NCBI RefSeq assembly: GCF_002904295.1
Contig: NZ_PPHG01000054.1
Location: forward strand, 1-40,096
Source of the DNA: Amycolatopsis sp. CA-128772
GTDB taxonomy: Bacteria; Actinomycetota; Actinomycetes; Mycobacteriales; Pseudonocardiaceae
Direction of reading: 5' to 3'
Length of the DNA: 40,096 bases
The notes under the pieces were generated by a model. That model was not told the DNA's origin and did not search any database. It saw only the letters and a list, made by a program, of their open reading frames with translations. The position numbers and the translations under genes were made by a program. How positions within the stretch are numbered: the first letter of the stretch is position 1; every line of letters begins with the position of its first letter. Below, one piece after another: positions 7,538-15,240 of this stretch.

Positions 7538-7647
7538 GCTGGCACGCTAACACCGGCGTCGTATAGGTGCATCTTCTCGCCCAAGTCGATACATTCACTT
7601 GCTTGATCAGCATCTGAACCGATACTTACTTCGCGTAACACGGCCAT
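7534..7647 (-). CDS. Possible 37-residue small protein translationally coupled to the OLD gene
   Basis: Reading the minus strand from ATG at 7647 gives MAVLREVSIGSDADQASECI followed by 17 more residues ending YDAGVSVPA, then TGA. The TGA overlaps the ATG of the OLD gene as ATGA, the usual sign of translational coupling. Codon use (TTA, AGT, GTA, GAT, CAA) matches the AT-richer OLD gene rather than the rest of the window. Two codons further up lies an in-frame GTG. No good ribosome site is visible and the peptide resembles no family I know. It may be an accessory or regulatory peptide, or the tail of a lost gene. Confidence 0.35.
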   Translation of the reverse strand: MAVLREVSIGSDADQASECIDLGEKMHLYDAGVSVPA

Positions 7648-8129
7648 GGTCACTCACGATAGGTCTGTACGCGAAGATAAGCGTTGTAGGAGACGTTCAG
7701 TGAGCGATAGGGTCTGCGGCAACCGGTGCGGCAGGGTGGGTTGATGGGCCTGAAGGCGCCGAACGACGAGCGGTGGGACAACCCGCCTGTATGCCGCACC
7801 CGCACCCGCCCGATTCTCGGACCCGACCGCGTGAACGGCCGCTCCCGGCCCTCACAAAGGGACGCAGCACTCCCATGGCGCCTGCCCGTCCAACAGGTCC
7901 AGCCCGAGCACGTCGCGACCCGCTCGATCAACTTGGATGTATCGGCGTGCTGGTCCTTCATCTTCTCCAGCTCATCCGTCTCCGGAACTTTCGACAGACG
8001 GCCGTGGGGAGTCTAGAACCAACGGCCACCTACCTGACCACCAGCAACCCTGTCGTCGTCCGCCTTGACGTCGACAGAAGGTGGGACGGAATGGGCGGTG
8101 AACGCCTCCTTACCACTCACGACTGGCCG
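7648..8129. other. Gene-poor spacer with apparent gene debris
   Basis: No complete gene is convincing here. On the minus strand a 39-codon frame without a start (7852-7971) ends in DLLDGQAPWECCVPL and a TGA. Its hydrophobic, aromatic composition looks like a real C-terminus rather than a random frame. An overlapping 103-codon minus frame (7650-7961) has Cys/Arg/Ser-rich composition typical of non-coding GC-rich DNA. The stretch may mark the edge of the inserted OLD islet, but no duplicated attachment sequence was found by eye. Confidence 0.3.
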
Positions 8130-8558
8130 TCAGCGTGCGTCCGGGACCGGGTCCAAGTCCCAGGCCAGGGTCACGACCGTGCCCGAGTCGCCCGGTGAGA
8201 TGTCCGCCCGGTCGGCGCTCGCCCGTAGCAGCAGCAAACCGCGGCCCCGCAACGAGACCGGCTGGGTGTCCGGTACCGGGGCGCGCCACTGGCCGTGGTC
8301 GGTGATCACCACCTCGACCCGGTCCGGGAACACCGACGCGTCGACGTCGACTTGCCCGTCCCCCGAACCGTCGTAGGCGTGGTCGGCCACGTTCGCCAGG
8401 GCCTCGTAGCTGGCCAGCACGATGTCGCCGGCCCGGGCTTCGTCGACGCCGGCCGCCAGTACCCACGCCATGAGCTCGTGACGCAGGCGGCGGAGGGCGT
8501 CCGGGACCGCGGGCACGCCGTGGCAACGGAACGGTTCCTGCATCCGCGTTCGCCTCAT
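8130..8558 (-). CDS. RsbW-like anti-sigma factor / serine kinase (HATPase_c domain)
   Basis: This protein of 142 residues consists of one GHKL ATPase domain. The N-box appears as LASYEALANVADHAY, the G1-like motif as ITDHGQW, and the glycine-rich ATP lid as SLRGRGLLLLRASAD. Such proteins bind a sigma factor, or phosphorylate a STAS partner, in partner-switching systems. The STAS gene immediately upstream overlaps it by 4 nt (ATGA), which fixes the start at 8558 and supports the pairing. It is the last gene of the five-gene operon that begins at 12179. No sigma-factor gene is present in the window, so the target is unknown. Confidence 0.85.
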   Translation of the reverse strand: MRRTRMQEPFRCHGVPAVPDALRRLRHELMAWVLAAGVDEARAGDIVLASYEALANVADHAYDGSGDGQVDVDASVFPDRVEVVITDHGQWRAPVPDTQPVSLRGRGLLLLRASADRADISPGDSGTVVTLAWDLDPVPDAR

Positions 8559-8935
8559 TCGAGTGCTTCGTCGACCGTTGCGTGGAGGCCGATCCACGTG
8601 TCGAGGCCGGTCGTCTTCAGCGGTCCGGACGTCACCGCGGAGTCGCTCACCACCCGCAGCGCGCGCTCGGCCAGCCGGCGGTGGGCGGCCGCGAGCACCT
8701 GCAGGCCCGCCGAGCAGAAGAACGTGACCTCGCGCAGGTCGACCACCAGCTTCTCCGGTCCGCCGGCCAGCACCACGTCGACGACCTCCCCGAACTCCGG
8801 CGCGCTGACCAGGTCGATTTCCCCCGCCACGGCCAGCACCGCGGTCCGGCCGCGCCAGTCCAGGGTGACCGCCAGTTCGGTGGCGGGGAGGTCGGGCGTC
8901 GAAGGGGGCACGGCCACCCATCGTGCCCCACTCAC
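8555..8935 (-). CDS. STAS-domain anti-anti-sigma factor
   Basis: This is a single STAS domain of about 100 residues after a short leader: TAVLAVAGEIDLVSAPEF forms the first strand and helix, and the phosphorylation loop is VTFFCSAGLQVL. Its serine is at the position phosphorylated in SpoIIAA/RsbV proteins. Unphosphorylated STAS would sequester the anti-sigma factor encoded by the next gene. Phosphorylation would be reversed by the PP2C phosphatase encoded at the head of the operon. GTG 8935 is taken as the start; TTG 8941 is in the same frame and only two codons longer, and neither has a strong ribosome site. Confidence 0.85.
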   Translation of the reverse strand: MSGARWVAVPPSTPDLPATELAVTLDWRGRTAVLAVAGEIDLVSAPEFGEVVDVVLAGGPEKLVVDLREVTFFCSAGLQVLAAAHRRLAERALRVVSDSAVTSGPLKTTGLDTWIGLHATVDEALE

Positions 8936-8945
8936 CGCCAAACGG

Positions 8946-9386
8946 CTACCGGTGGGGCAGCTGGACCACGGTGACCCAGAAATCGTCGATCTTCCGGACC
9001 ACTTCGACGAACTTCTCGAAGTCGACCGGCTTGGTGACGTAGGCGTTGGCGTGCAGCTCGTAGCTGCGCAGGATGTCCTCCTCCGCCTCCGACGTCGTCA
9101 GCACGACCACCGGGATCGTGCGCAGCGCGGGATCCTCCTTGATCTCGCCGAGCAGCTCCCGGCCGTCCTTGCGGGGCAGGTTGAGGTCGAGCAGGATCAG
9201 CCCCGGCCGCGGGGAGTCCCGGAACGGCCCTTCGCGGTGCAGGAACCGGAGCGCCTCGACGCCGTCCTCCGCGACGTGCAGCGGGTTGCGGATCTTGTGG
9301 TGCGCGAACGCTTCCCGGGTCATCAGCACGTCCCCGGGGTCGTCCTCGACGAGCAGGATGTCGATCGGTACGGGCGCCTGCGTCAT
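8946..9386 (-). CDS. Single-domain response regulator (Rcp1/CheY-like)
   Basis: The 146 residues are one receiver domain without an output domain. The acidic pocket is LLVEDDPGD, the phosphoacceptor Asp lies in LILLDLNLPRKDG, the switch Thr/Ser in VVLTTSEAEED and the conserved Lys in YVTKPVDFEKF. The RKDG spacing and the extended loop after the first acidic pair are typical of the Rcp1 group that pairs with phytochrome-like or CHASE3 kinases. ATG 9386 overlaps the stop of the kinase gene by 4 nt, so the kinase is the likely cognate phosphodonor. Longer in-frame starts would extend into the kinase coding region without a domain to support them. Confidence 0.92.
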   Translation of the reverse strand: MTQAPVPIDILLVEDDPGDVLMTREAFAHHKIRNPLHVAEDGVEALRFLHREGPFRDSPRPGLILLDLNLPRKDGRELLGEIKEDPALRTIPVVVLTTSEAEEDILRSYELHANAYVTKPVDFEKFVEVVRKIDDFWVTVVQLPHR

Positions 9387-10987
9387 GCGGTCCCCTTGTC
9401 CTCGCGGGCGGGCAGGGTGAAGCGGAAGGTCGTGTCCGCGGCTTCCGTGTCGAGCCAGATCCGGCCGCCGTGGTGCTCGACGATCCGGCGGCACAGGGCC
9501 AGGCCGATGCCGGTGCCCGGGTACGCCGACCGCGTGTGCAGCCGCTGGAACAGCGCGAACACCCGTTCGGCGTACTCCGCGTCGATGCCGATCCCGTTGT
9601 CCGCCACCGAGAACACCCAGTCGCCGCCGTCGCGTTCCGCGGTGACCCGCACCTCCGGCGGCGTCTCGCCCTTGAACTTCAGCGCGTTGCCGATCAGGTT
9701 CTGGAACACCGCCGTCATCAGCGCCGGCTCGACGCGCACCTCGGGCAGCTCGCCGCGGGTGACCTTGCCCCCGCTCAGCGACAGCGCCACCTCCAGGTTC
9801 GCGAGCGCGTCGTCGACCAGCGCACCCGCGTCGGCCACCACCTGCTCGCCCGGTTTCCGGCCGACCCGGGAGAACGCGAGCAGGTCGTTGATCAGCACCT
9901 GCATCCGCTTCGCGCCGTCGACGGCGTACTCGATGTACTGCTCGCCGCGCTCGTCGAGCAGGCCCTGGTAGCGCCGCTGGAGCAGCTGGCAGAAGCTCGC
10001 CACCTTCCGCAGCGGCTCCTGCAGGTCGTGCGAAGCGACGTACGCGAACTGCTCCAGGTCGGCGTTGGACCGCTCGAGCTCTCGCGTCCGGCGGTCCAGC
10101 ATCGCGTTGGACTCCTCCGCCTCACGCGTCCGCCGGTCCAGCATCGCGTTGGACTCCTCCGCCTCACGCGTCCGCCGGTCGAGCAGCGCGTGCGCCCGTT
10201 CGAGCTCGGCGACCTCGTCGAGGATGCGCTGCCGCATCGCCTCGACGTCGGCGCCGAGCTGGGCGATCTCACGCGGGCCGCTGCCGTGCACCGGGTGGTG
10301 GATGTCGGCGTCGGCGACCTGGCGGACCTCGCCGGCCAGCCGCAGGATCGGCCGGGTGATCACCCGCCGCAGCCCGACGAACAGCATGGCGAACAACAGC
10401 AGGACCAAGCCGCCGATGACCACGAACATCGCGTTGAGGAACTTCGCCGCCGCGTCCAGGTCGGCGCGGCCGGCGTCGCGGATCGCGGCGAGGTGGTCGA
10501 GCTGCGTGTCGAGGGCCTTGCGGACGTCGACGAACAGCGCCCGGCCGCGCTCGACCTCGGCCGCGGTGACCGGCGGCGCGCCGGGGGCGACGGTCGGCGC
10601 GGCCGCGGCCTGCCAGGCGCCGGCCGCGCGGAGGACGGCCGCGAGGTCGTCGCCGATCCGGGTGCCCGGGGCCGCGCCGAGCTGCCGCAGCTGGGTGACG
10701 GCGTCGGCCTGCGCGCGGACGCCGTCGGTGTAGGGGACGAGGAACTCCGGCTGCCGGCCGAGCTGGTAGCCGCGGACGCCGCTCTCCTGGTTCAGCAGCG
10801 CGGTCGACAGCTGGGTCGCGGCCAGCCGCTGCGGCGCGATCACGTCGAGCAGGCGGGTGCGGGCCTCGGTCAGGTCGTGCAGGGCGATCCCGCCGGCGAT
10901 CAGGGCGCCGACCAGCAGCACCGCTTCGACGGCGGCGAGGATGGCCAGGCGGCGGCGGATCGGCCAGCCGCGTGCGTCACCGCTCAT
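9383..10987 (-). CDS. CHASE3-HAMP sensor histidine kinase with a tandem heptad linker
   Basis: The domain order over 534 residues is as follows. A first transmembrane helix (about 12-33) leads into an extracellular CHASE3-like helical sensor (about 40-180, including NQESGVRGYQLGR). A second transmembrane helix (LNAMFVVIGGLVLLLFAMLF, about 185-205) is followed by HAMP, then a coiled coil. The HisKA domain has the phosphoacceptor His in FAYVASHDLQEPLRKV, and the HATPase has N-box VFQNLIGNALKFK, G1 VADNGIGID and G2 PGTGIGLALC. All catalytic motifs are intact. The coiled coil contains a 14-residue unit (LDRRTREAEESNAM) repeated almost perfectly. The start overlaps the upstream phosphatase gene by 11 nt. 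The input sensed is unknown. Confidence 0.93.
   Translation of the reverse strand: MSGDARGWPIRRRLAILAAVEAVLLVGALIAGGIALHDLTEARTRLLDVIAPQRLAATQLSTALLNQESGVRGYQLGRQPEFLVPYTDGVRAQADAVTQLRQLGAAPGTRIGDDLAAVLRAAGAWQAAAAPTVAPGAPPVTAAEVERGRALFVDVRKALDTQLDHLAAIRDAGRADLDAAAKFLNAMFVVIGGLVLLLFAMLFVGLRRVITRPILRLAGEVRQVADADIHHPVHGSGPREIAQLGADVEAMRQRILDEVAELERAHALLDRRTREAEESNAMLDRRTREAEESNAMLDRRTRELERSNADLEQFAYVASHDLQEPLRKVASFCQLLQRRYQGLLDERGEQYIEYAVDGAKRMQVLINDLLAFSRVGRKPGEQVVADAGALVDDALANLEVALSLSGGKVTRGELPEVRVEPALMTAVFQNLIGNALKFKGETPPEVRVTAERDGGDWVFSVADNGIGIDAEYAERVFALFQRLHTRSAYPGTGIGLALCRRIVEHHGGRIWLDTEAADTTFRFTLPAREDKGTA
10083..10166 (-). repeat. Two perfect-length 42-bp tandem repeats inside the histidine kinase gene
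   Basis: The units at 10083-10124 and 10125-10166 differ by one base, and a third, diverging copy starts at 10167. Each encodes 14 residues (two heptads) of the signalling helix between HAMP and HisKA. Confidence 0.85.
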
Positions 10988-12179
10988 CGGCCGTGTCTCC
11001 CGGGTCGTGGCTGAGCAGGGCGAGGGCGACGTCGTCGTCGAGCGGGCCGGAGTTGAGCCGTTCGGCGCGGGCGATCAGCTCGTCGAGCAGGGCCCGGTTG
11101 TGGATGCCGGTCTGCTGCTTGATGTCGAGCACGATCGCGGCCATCCGCTCGTGGCCCAGCCGCTCGGACCCGGCCCCGACGCGGCCCTCGAACACGCCGT
11201 CGGTGTACAGCAGCAGCGACCACCCCGGCTCCAGCGGCACGTCCAGTGCGTCCCACTTGGCGCCCTCGACGACGCCGAGCGGGACGCCGAGGCGTTCCCC
11301 GGAGAGCAGGTGCCCGTCCCCCGGTGTGAGCAGCAGCGGCGGCAGGTGCCCGGCCAGCGACAGCCGCAGGGATCTTCGGTCCGGCGCGACGACGACCATG
11401 CAGACGGTGGCGAACAGCGGCTCGATCCGCTCGTGCACCAGTACCCGCTCGACCATGCTCAGCACGTCGGCCATCGGCAGGCCGGCCATCACCAGCGAGC
11501 GCCACGCGATCCGCAGCGCGACGCCGAGCGCGGCCTCGTCCGGGCCGTGCCCGCAGACGTCGCCGATCATCATGTGCACCGTGCCGTCGGCGAGCTCGAT
11601 CGCGTCGTAGAAGTCGCCGCCCAGCAGCGAACCGTTGCGGCCGGGCCGGTAGCGGGCGGCGAGGTCGAGGTGCGGGTCGCGCAGCAGCGGGCTGGGCAGC
11701 AGGCCGCGTTCGAGCCGCGCGTTCTCCCGCGCGAGCAGCTGCTGCTGGAGGAACTGCTGCTCGACCTGCTCGGCGCGCTTGCGTTCGCGGGCGAACCGCA
11801 GCGCCTTCACCAGCAGCGGGCCGTCGACCTGGTCCTTGACGAGGTAGTCCTGCGCACCGGCGGCGACCGCGGCGACGCCGGTGGCCTGGTCGTGCTGCCC
11901 GGTCAGGACGACCACCGCGACGCCGGGCGCGTGCTGGCCGAGCTTGGTCAGGCCGGACAGCCCCATGGCGTCGGGCAGCTGCAGGTCGAGCACGACGCAG
12001 TCGGCGGTGAGCGGGCCGCTCAGCGCGGCGGCGAGCGTCTCGACGCGTTCGAGCGAATGCGGCGTGGCCGTGTCCGCCAGCATCTCCTCGACCAGCAGCG
12101 CGTCGCCGTCGTCGTCCTCGATCAGGAGCACCCGCAGGCGTGTGCGGGGATCCCACGATGAGTCGAGCGCGGCGGTCAC
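10977..12179 (-). CDS. Response-regulated PP2C (SpoIIE/RsbU-type) serine phosphatase: REC + PP2C
   Basis: The N-terminal receiver domain (about 15-130) has the acidic cluster LLIEDDDGD, phosphoacceptor Asp in VVLDLQLPD, and the Lys in YLVKDQVD. A short coiled coil (about 135-165) leads to a PP2C/SpoIIE phosphatase domain with all metal-binding motifs: LLGGDFYDA, MIGDVCGHGPDEA, LLYTDGVFE and GPLDDDVALALL. Such proteins dephosphorylate STAS anti-anti-sigma factors when their receiver is phosphorylated. Here the STAS partner is three genes downstream. GTG 12179 has a GGGAGA site 8 nt upstream. It is the first gene of the operon; the palindrome at 12271-12309 sits in its upstream region. Confidence 0.93.
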   Translation of the reverse strand: MTAALDSSWDPRTRLRVLLIEDDDGDALLVEEMLADTATPHSLERVETLAAALSGPLTADCVVLDLQLPDAMGLSGLTKLGQHAPGVAVVVLTGQHDQATGVAAVAAGAQDYLVKDQVDGPLLVKALRFARERKRAEQVEQQFLQQQLLARENARLERGLLPSPLLRDPHLDLAARYRPGRNGSLLGGDFYDAIELADGTVHMMIGDVCGHGPDEAALGVALRIAWRSLVMAGLPMADVLSMVERVLVHERIEPLFATVCMVVVAPDRRSLRLSLAGHLPPLLLTPGDGHLLSGERLGVPLGVVEGAKWDALDVPLEPGWSLLLYTDGVFEGRVGAGSERLGHERMAAIVLDIKQQTGIHNRALLDELIARAERLNSGPLDDDVALALLSHDPGDTADER

Positions 12180-12270
12180 CGGCGTCTCCCGTTCGGCTGC
12201 TCTTGCGCCAGCACTTCCAGACGATCAACCCTAGCGGCACCGGCGGCGGCCGCCTACGGCCGTGGAACCG

Positions 12271-12309
12271 GTCCCACCGGGGTAGCGTTTTATAGCACCC
12301 CGGTGGGAC
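12271..12309. promoter_or_regulatory. Perfect 13-bp inverted repeat with AT-rich centre between divergent genes
   Basis: The arms are GTCCCACCGGGGT (12271-12283) and ACCCCGGTGGGAC (12297-12309). The 13-nt centre, AGCGTTTTATAGC, is unusually AT-rich for this window and reads TATAAA on the minus strand, a possible -10 for the phosphatase-kinase operon. The site lies 92 nt from GTG 12179 and 68 nt from ATG 12377. A dimeric regulator binding site is likelier than a terminator, because both genes are transcribed away from it. Confidence 0.6.
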
Positions 12310-12376
12310 ACCGGGTCGATAACGGTTCGGGTCACGGCCGTGCCGGAAGCCGGCGTCCCGTGCCTACGCTGCCCGG

Positions 12377-12733
12377 ATGGCCCCGTCCGCCGCCCTCGCC
12401 TGGTGGGGTGCGACGGCGTGCTGGTTCCTCGGGACGCTGGCCGGGCGGCTGACCGGCAGCCACACCGCGATCACCGGAGCCGTTCCGCTCCCGGTCGCCG
12501 TGCTCCTGTTCGCCGGCTGCGCCGCGCTCTGGGCGTTGCTCGTGTACGCCGCGTACCGGCGTGTCAAGGGCGCCCACCCGGTGCTCGCGGTGGCCGGCGG
12601 GCTCGGCGTCGTGGATCTCGTGGTGCAGCTCGTCGGGGACGTCGTGACGCGCAACTTCGTGCACGGCGGGTTCTTCCTGGCCGCACTGGTCCTGGCCGGC
12701 GCCGGGTTCACGCGGATGTTCCGGCCCCGGTGA
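12377..12733 (+). CDS. Small integral membrane protein of unknown function
   Basis: The 118 residues are mostly hydrophobic and form about four predicted membrane helices: LAWWGATACWFLGTLAG, VPLPVAVLLFAGCAALWALL, VLAVAGGLGVVDLVVQLVGD and HGGFFLAALVLAGAGF. They are joined by short Arg/Lys-containing loops (YAAYRRVKGAH). No catalytic motif is visible and I do not recognise a family. It diverges from the phosphatase operon across the palindrome at 12271 and converges with the DUF2252 gene, whose stop is 3 nt away. Confidence 0.7.
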   Translation: MAPSAALAWWGATACWFLGTLAGRLTGSHTAITGAVPLPVAVLLFAGCAALWALLVYAAYRRVKGAHPVLAVAGGLGVVDLVVQLVGDVVTRNFVHGGFFLAALVLAGAGFTRMFRPR

Positions 12734-12736
12734 GCG

Positions 12737-14074
12737 TCAGAAGAGGGGCCGTCCGCTGTTCTTCGCGGCAACGTACGCCTGCCAGTCGCCGGTGACCTGG
12801 TCGGCGTAGCCCGTCGCGAAGGCCCGCGTCTCGGCCTGCAGCCCGGAGACCGACGTGATGGCGCCGTCGATCGCCGCGTCCGCCGAGTACGCGAGCCCGG
12901 TGCCGGGGATGTCCTGGTCGGCGCGGGCGTGCGCGGCGGCGAGCAGCCGGCCGACGTCCCGGACGGTGTCGTCCCGGATCGCCGACGTCGTCAGGTCACC
13001 GATCTTCAGGTCCTCGGCGAACGGCGACTTCTCCTTCACCAGTACCGGCGTGCTGCCGACGCTCGCCCAGCCGGCGAGGGGGTCCGACTGGGCGGCCAGC
13101 CACCGCAGGGCCAGCGCCGGGCGCTGCCCGCCGGTCAGCGTCGTGGCGTTCGGCGCGAGCGGTTCCGGCGCCGGGCCGACCTCCTGCTTGAGCTCCAGGA
13201 TCCGGTCGTCGGAGCTCGCCGTCGTGGCCCCCTCGACCAGCACGTACCAGCGGAACCGGCCCAGGCTGCCGGTGCCCGCGCCGGTGCGGCGGCGGACGTC
13301 CTTCACGACGGCTTCGGCCGCCTTCAGCGGCTTGCCCGCGGTCGTCCGGTAGGCCGCGACCGCGTCGGTGAGCTGGGTGCGCGTCGCCGCGGACACGGTC
13401 TGCAGCTGCGGATCGCTCGTGAAGTGGCCGCCGGTGGTCCACTTCGCGAGCAGGTCGGCCCGCTTGTCGCCGGCGGACTCGTCGATCAGGTCCCCGACCA
13501 GGTCGGAGGTGTTGGCCGCGGTCAGCCGCCAGCTCGCTTCGTCGTCCGTCCCGTGGAACTTCGCGATCCACTGGGCGTACTCGGCGACGAACGTGTCGAC
13601 GTCGCCGGCGATCCGGCTCGCGCTGCGGCCACCGGCCCGGCCGGCGAGCACGATCGACACGGCTTCGCGGCGCAGTTCCCACGTCCACGACCCGCGCCAG
13701 GCGTCGTCGGTGTCGGTGATGGCGAACTGCTCCTCGTTGTCCGCGCCGCGGTCCGCGCCGGTGTTCTCCAGGTGCGCGTCGCCGGTCAGCCACACGTCAC
13801 CGCCCGCCGTGGCGTAGGCGGACGGCGGCAGTTCGCCGAGATCGCGGTAGTACAGCGGCGAAGTGCCCCGGAAGAACGCCCACGCGTTCGACGCCAGCGT
13901 CTGCGTCCGCAGCGTCAGCTCGTCGTCGGTCGCGCCGCCGTTGAGGAGGTGCAACGCGTGGTCCCGGTCGTGGATCACCACCACCGGGTCCCGGCTCAGG
14001 CCGGCCGCCTCCCCGGGCGCGGCGGTGGCGAGCAGCGTGACAACGACCAGAGTCCCCACAGTGGTTCGGCGCAT
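12737..14074 (-). CDS. Secreted DUF2252 family protein (protein-kinase-like fold)
   Basis: An N-terminal signal peptide (TTVGTLVVVTLLATAAPGEA) is followed by a full DUF2252 domain. Recognisable blocks are FFRGTSPLYYRDL, the catalytic-loop-like GDAHLENTGA (cf. the HGDxHxxN loop of aminoglycoside-phosphotransferase-like kinases), a DTDDAWRGSWTWELRR block matching the family's NDFDE...WDLKR region, and the C-terminal LLAAAHARADQD block. Most family members are cytoplasmic; an exported version of 445 residues is less usual and raises the question of what phosphate donor would be available. Biochemical function of the family is not established. ATG 14074 is immediately preceded by GGGGGA. Confidence 0.85.
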   Translation of the reverse strand: MRRTTVGTLVVVTLLATAAPGEAAGLSRDPVVVIHDRDHALHLLNGGATDDELTLRTQTLASNAWAFFRGTSPLYYRDLGELPPSAYATAGGDVWLTGDAHLENTGADRGADNEEQFAITDTDDAWRGSWTWELRREAVSIVLAGRAGGRSASRIAGDVDTFVAEYAQWIAKFHGTDDEASWRLTAANTSDLVGDLIDESAGDKRADLLAKWTTGGHFTSDPQLQTVSAATRTQLTDAVAAYRTTAGKPLKAAEAVVKDVRRRTGAGTGSLGRFRWYVLVEGATTASSDDRILELKQEVGPAPEPLAPNATTLTGGQRPALALRWLAAQSDPLAGWASVGSTPVLVKEKSPFAEDLKIGDLTTSAIRDDTVRDVGRLLAAAHARADQDIPGTGLAYSADAAIDGAITSVSGLQAETRAFATGYADQVTGDWQAYVAAKNSGRPLF

Positions 14075-14108
14075 TCCCCCACGTATACCCGGATCGGGTG
14101 AGCGGCAG

Positions 14109-15161
14109 TCAGCGCGCAGTCAACGTCAGGGCGAACGTGTTCCCCTCGCCCTGCACCAAAGAACTCAGGTACGCGGTGAACGCGCCACAGCCGGTCAGCG
14201 GCGGGATCGTGTACGTCCCGCTCACCGGACCGCCCGACGCGAGCGCGAACCCGGTGCCCGTCGTCAGGTCGACCGGGACCGGCGCGCTCGCCCGGCAACC
14301 GGCGTCGCCGACCGGGAGCCCGAAGAGCGTCACCTGCGGCACGGCCAGCGCCAGCTTCGCGTGCGCGACGAACCCGCCGTCACGCAGTTCGCCGGTCTGC
14401 GGGCCGTCCGGGGTGAACTGCAGGTCGGCCGTCCCGGGCACGAACCCGAGCACCTTGAACTCCGCCCGCGTCCGGTCGAACGCCGGGCCGAACGCCGGCA
14501 CGGCGAACGACCCGGTCACCGGCGCGGTCGCCGCCAGTGTCTTCAACGTCGTCGAGCCGGTCACGCCGTAGTCGTGGGAAGCCGTGCCGCCCAGGTCGAA
14601 CGAAAGCAGCACCGGGTCCTGCCCCGGGTCGAGCGTGCAGTCCGAGGTGAACGAGCCGAGCCCGGTGTACGAGCCGTCCGCCTTCTTCGGCGTGAGGCGG
14701 GTGCTGAAGTTCCCGATCGTCAGCGTCGTCCGGCCGGCGTTCGGCAGCCGGACCGGCGGGACCGAGCCGGCCGCGTTCGTGGTGAACGGCCCCGACGCGG
14801 GCACCGCCGTCTTCGCCACCGTCAGCGGCAGGCTCAGCGGGAGCGTCAGCGAGCCGTTGGCCAGCGTCACCCCTGCGGACGCCGTCCCCTCGATGCTCGC
14901 CGCGCCGACCAGGGCCAGGCCGCGGGCGGACTTGTCGGGCACGGTCACCGCCACCGCGAGGTCCCCGGTCGTGAACGTGCCGCCGGGCGCGGACGGCACC
15001 GTGAACGACGCCTTGATCTCCACGTCCAGCTTCTGCAGCCCGATCAACGGGAACGGGCAGGTGAAACCCAGCTTCTTGGCGATCGGCGTCGACGCCGCCG
15101 CGGGCGTGGCGACGGCGAGAGCGAGCACGCAGGCGGCGAGCAACGACCGGGCGATCCGCAC
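14109..15161 (-). CDS. Secreted DUF6801-like protein
   Basis: A 350-residue exported protein: signal peptide IARSLLAACVLALAVATPAAA, then two beta-rich repeats of about 160 residues. The first begins with a Cys-containing block (LGFTCPFPLIGLQKLDVEIK), and the second ends in TYTIPPLTGCGAFTAYLSSL...GEGNTFALTL. It is a close structural relative of the next gene upstream on this strand (15241-16470), with the same block order but no Thr/Pro linker, and a weaker relative of the proteins at 38780-40096. The two genes lie 79 nt apart and are probably co-transcribed. The DUF6801 name is my family assignment from memory; the function is unknown, and cell-wall or lipid association is only a guess. Confidence 0.75.
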   Translation of the reverse strand: MRIARSLLAACVLALAVATPAAASTPIAKKLGFTCPFPLIGLQKLDVEIKASFTVPSAPGGTFTTGDLAVAVTVPDKSARGLALVGAASIEGTASAGVTLANGSLTLPLSLPLTVAKTAVPASGPFTTNAAGSVPPVRLPNAGRTTLTIGNFSTRLTPKKADGSYTGLGSFTSDCTLDPGQDPVLLSFDLGGTASHDYGVTGSTTLKTLAATAPVTGSFAVPAFGPAFDRTRAEFKVLGFVPGTADLQFTPDGPQTGELRDGGFVAHAKLALAVPQVTLFGLPVGDAGCRASAPVPVDLTTGTGFALASGGPVSGTYTIPPLTGCGAFTAYLSSLVQGEGNTFALTLTAR

Positions 15162-15240
15162 GGGCGCTCCCCTTTCTCGAGACGTGGCACCGGCCCCCGC
15201 CGCGGCACAGTCGGCGCGCAGCGGGGGCCGGCAGTTCGGG

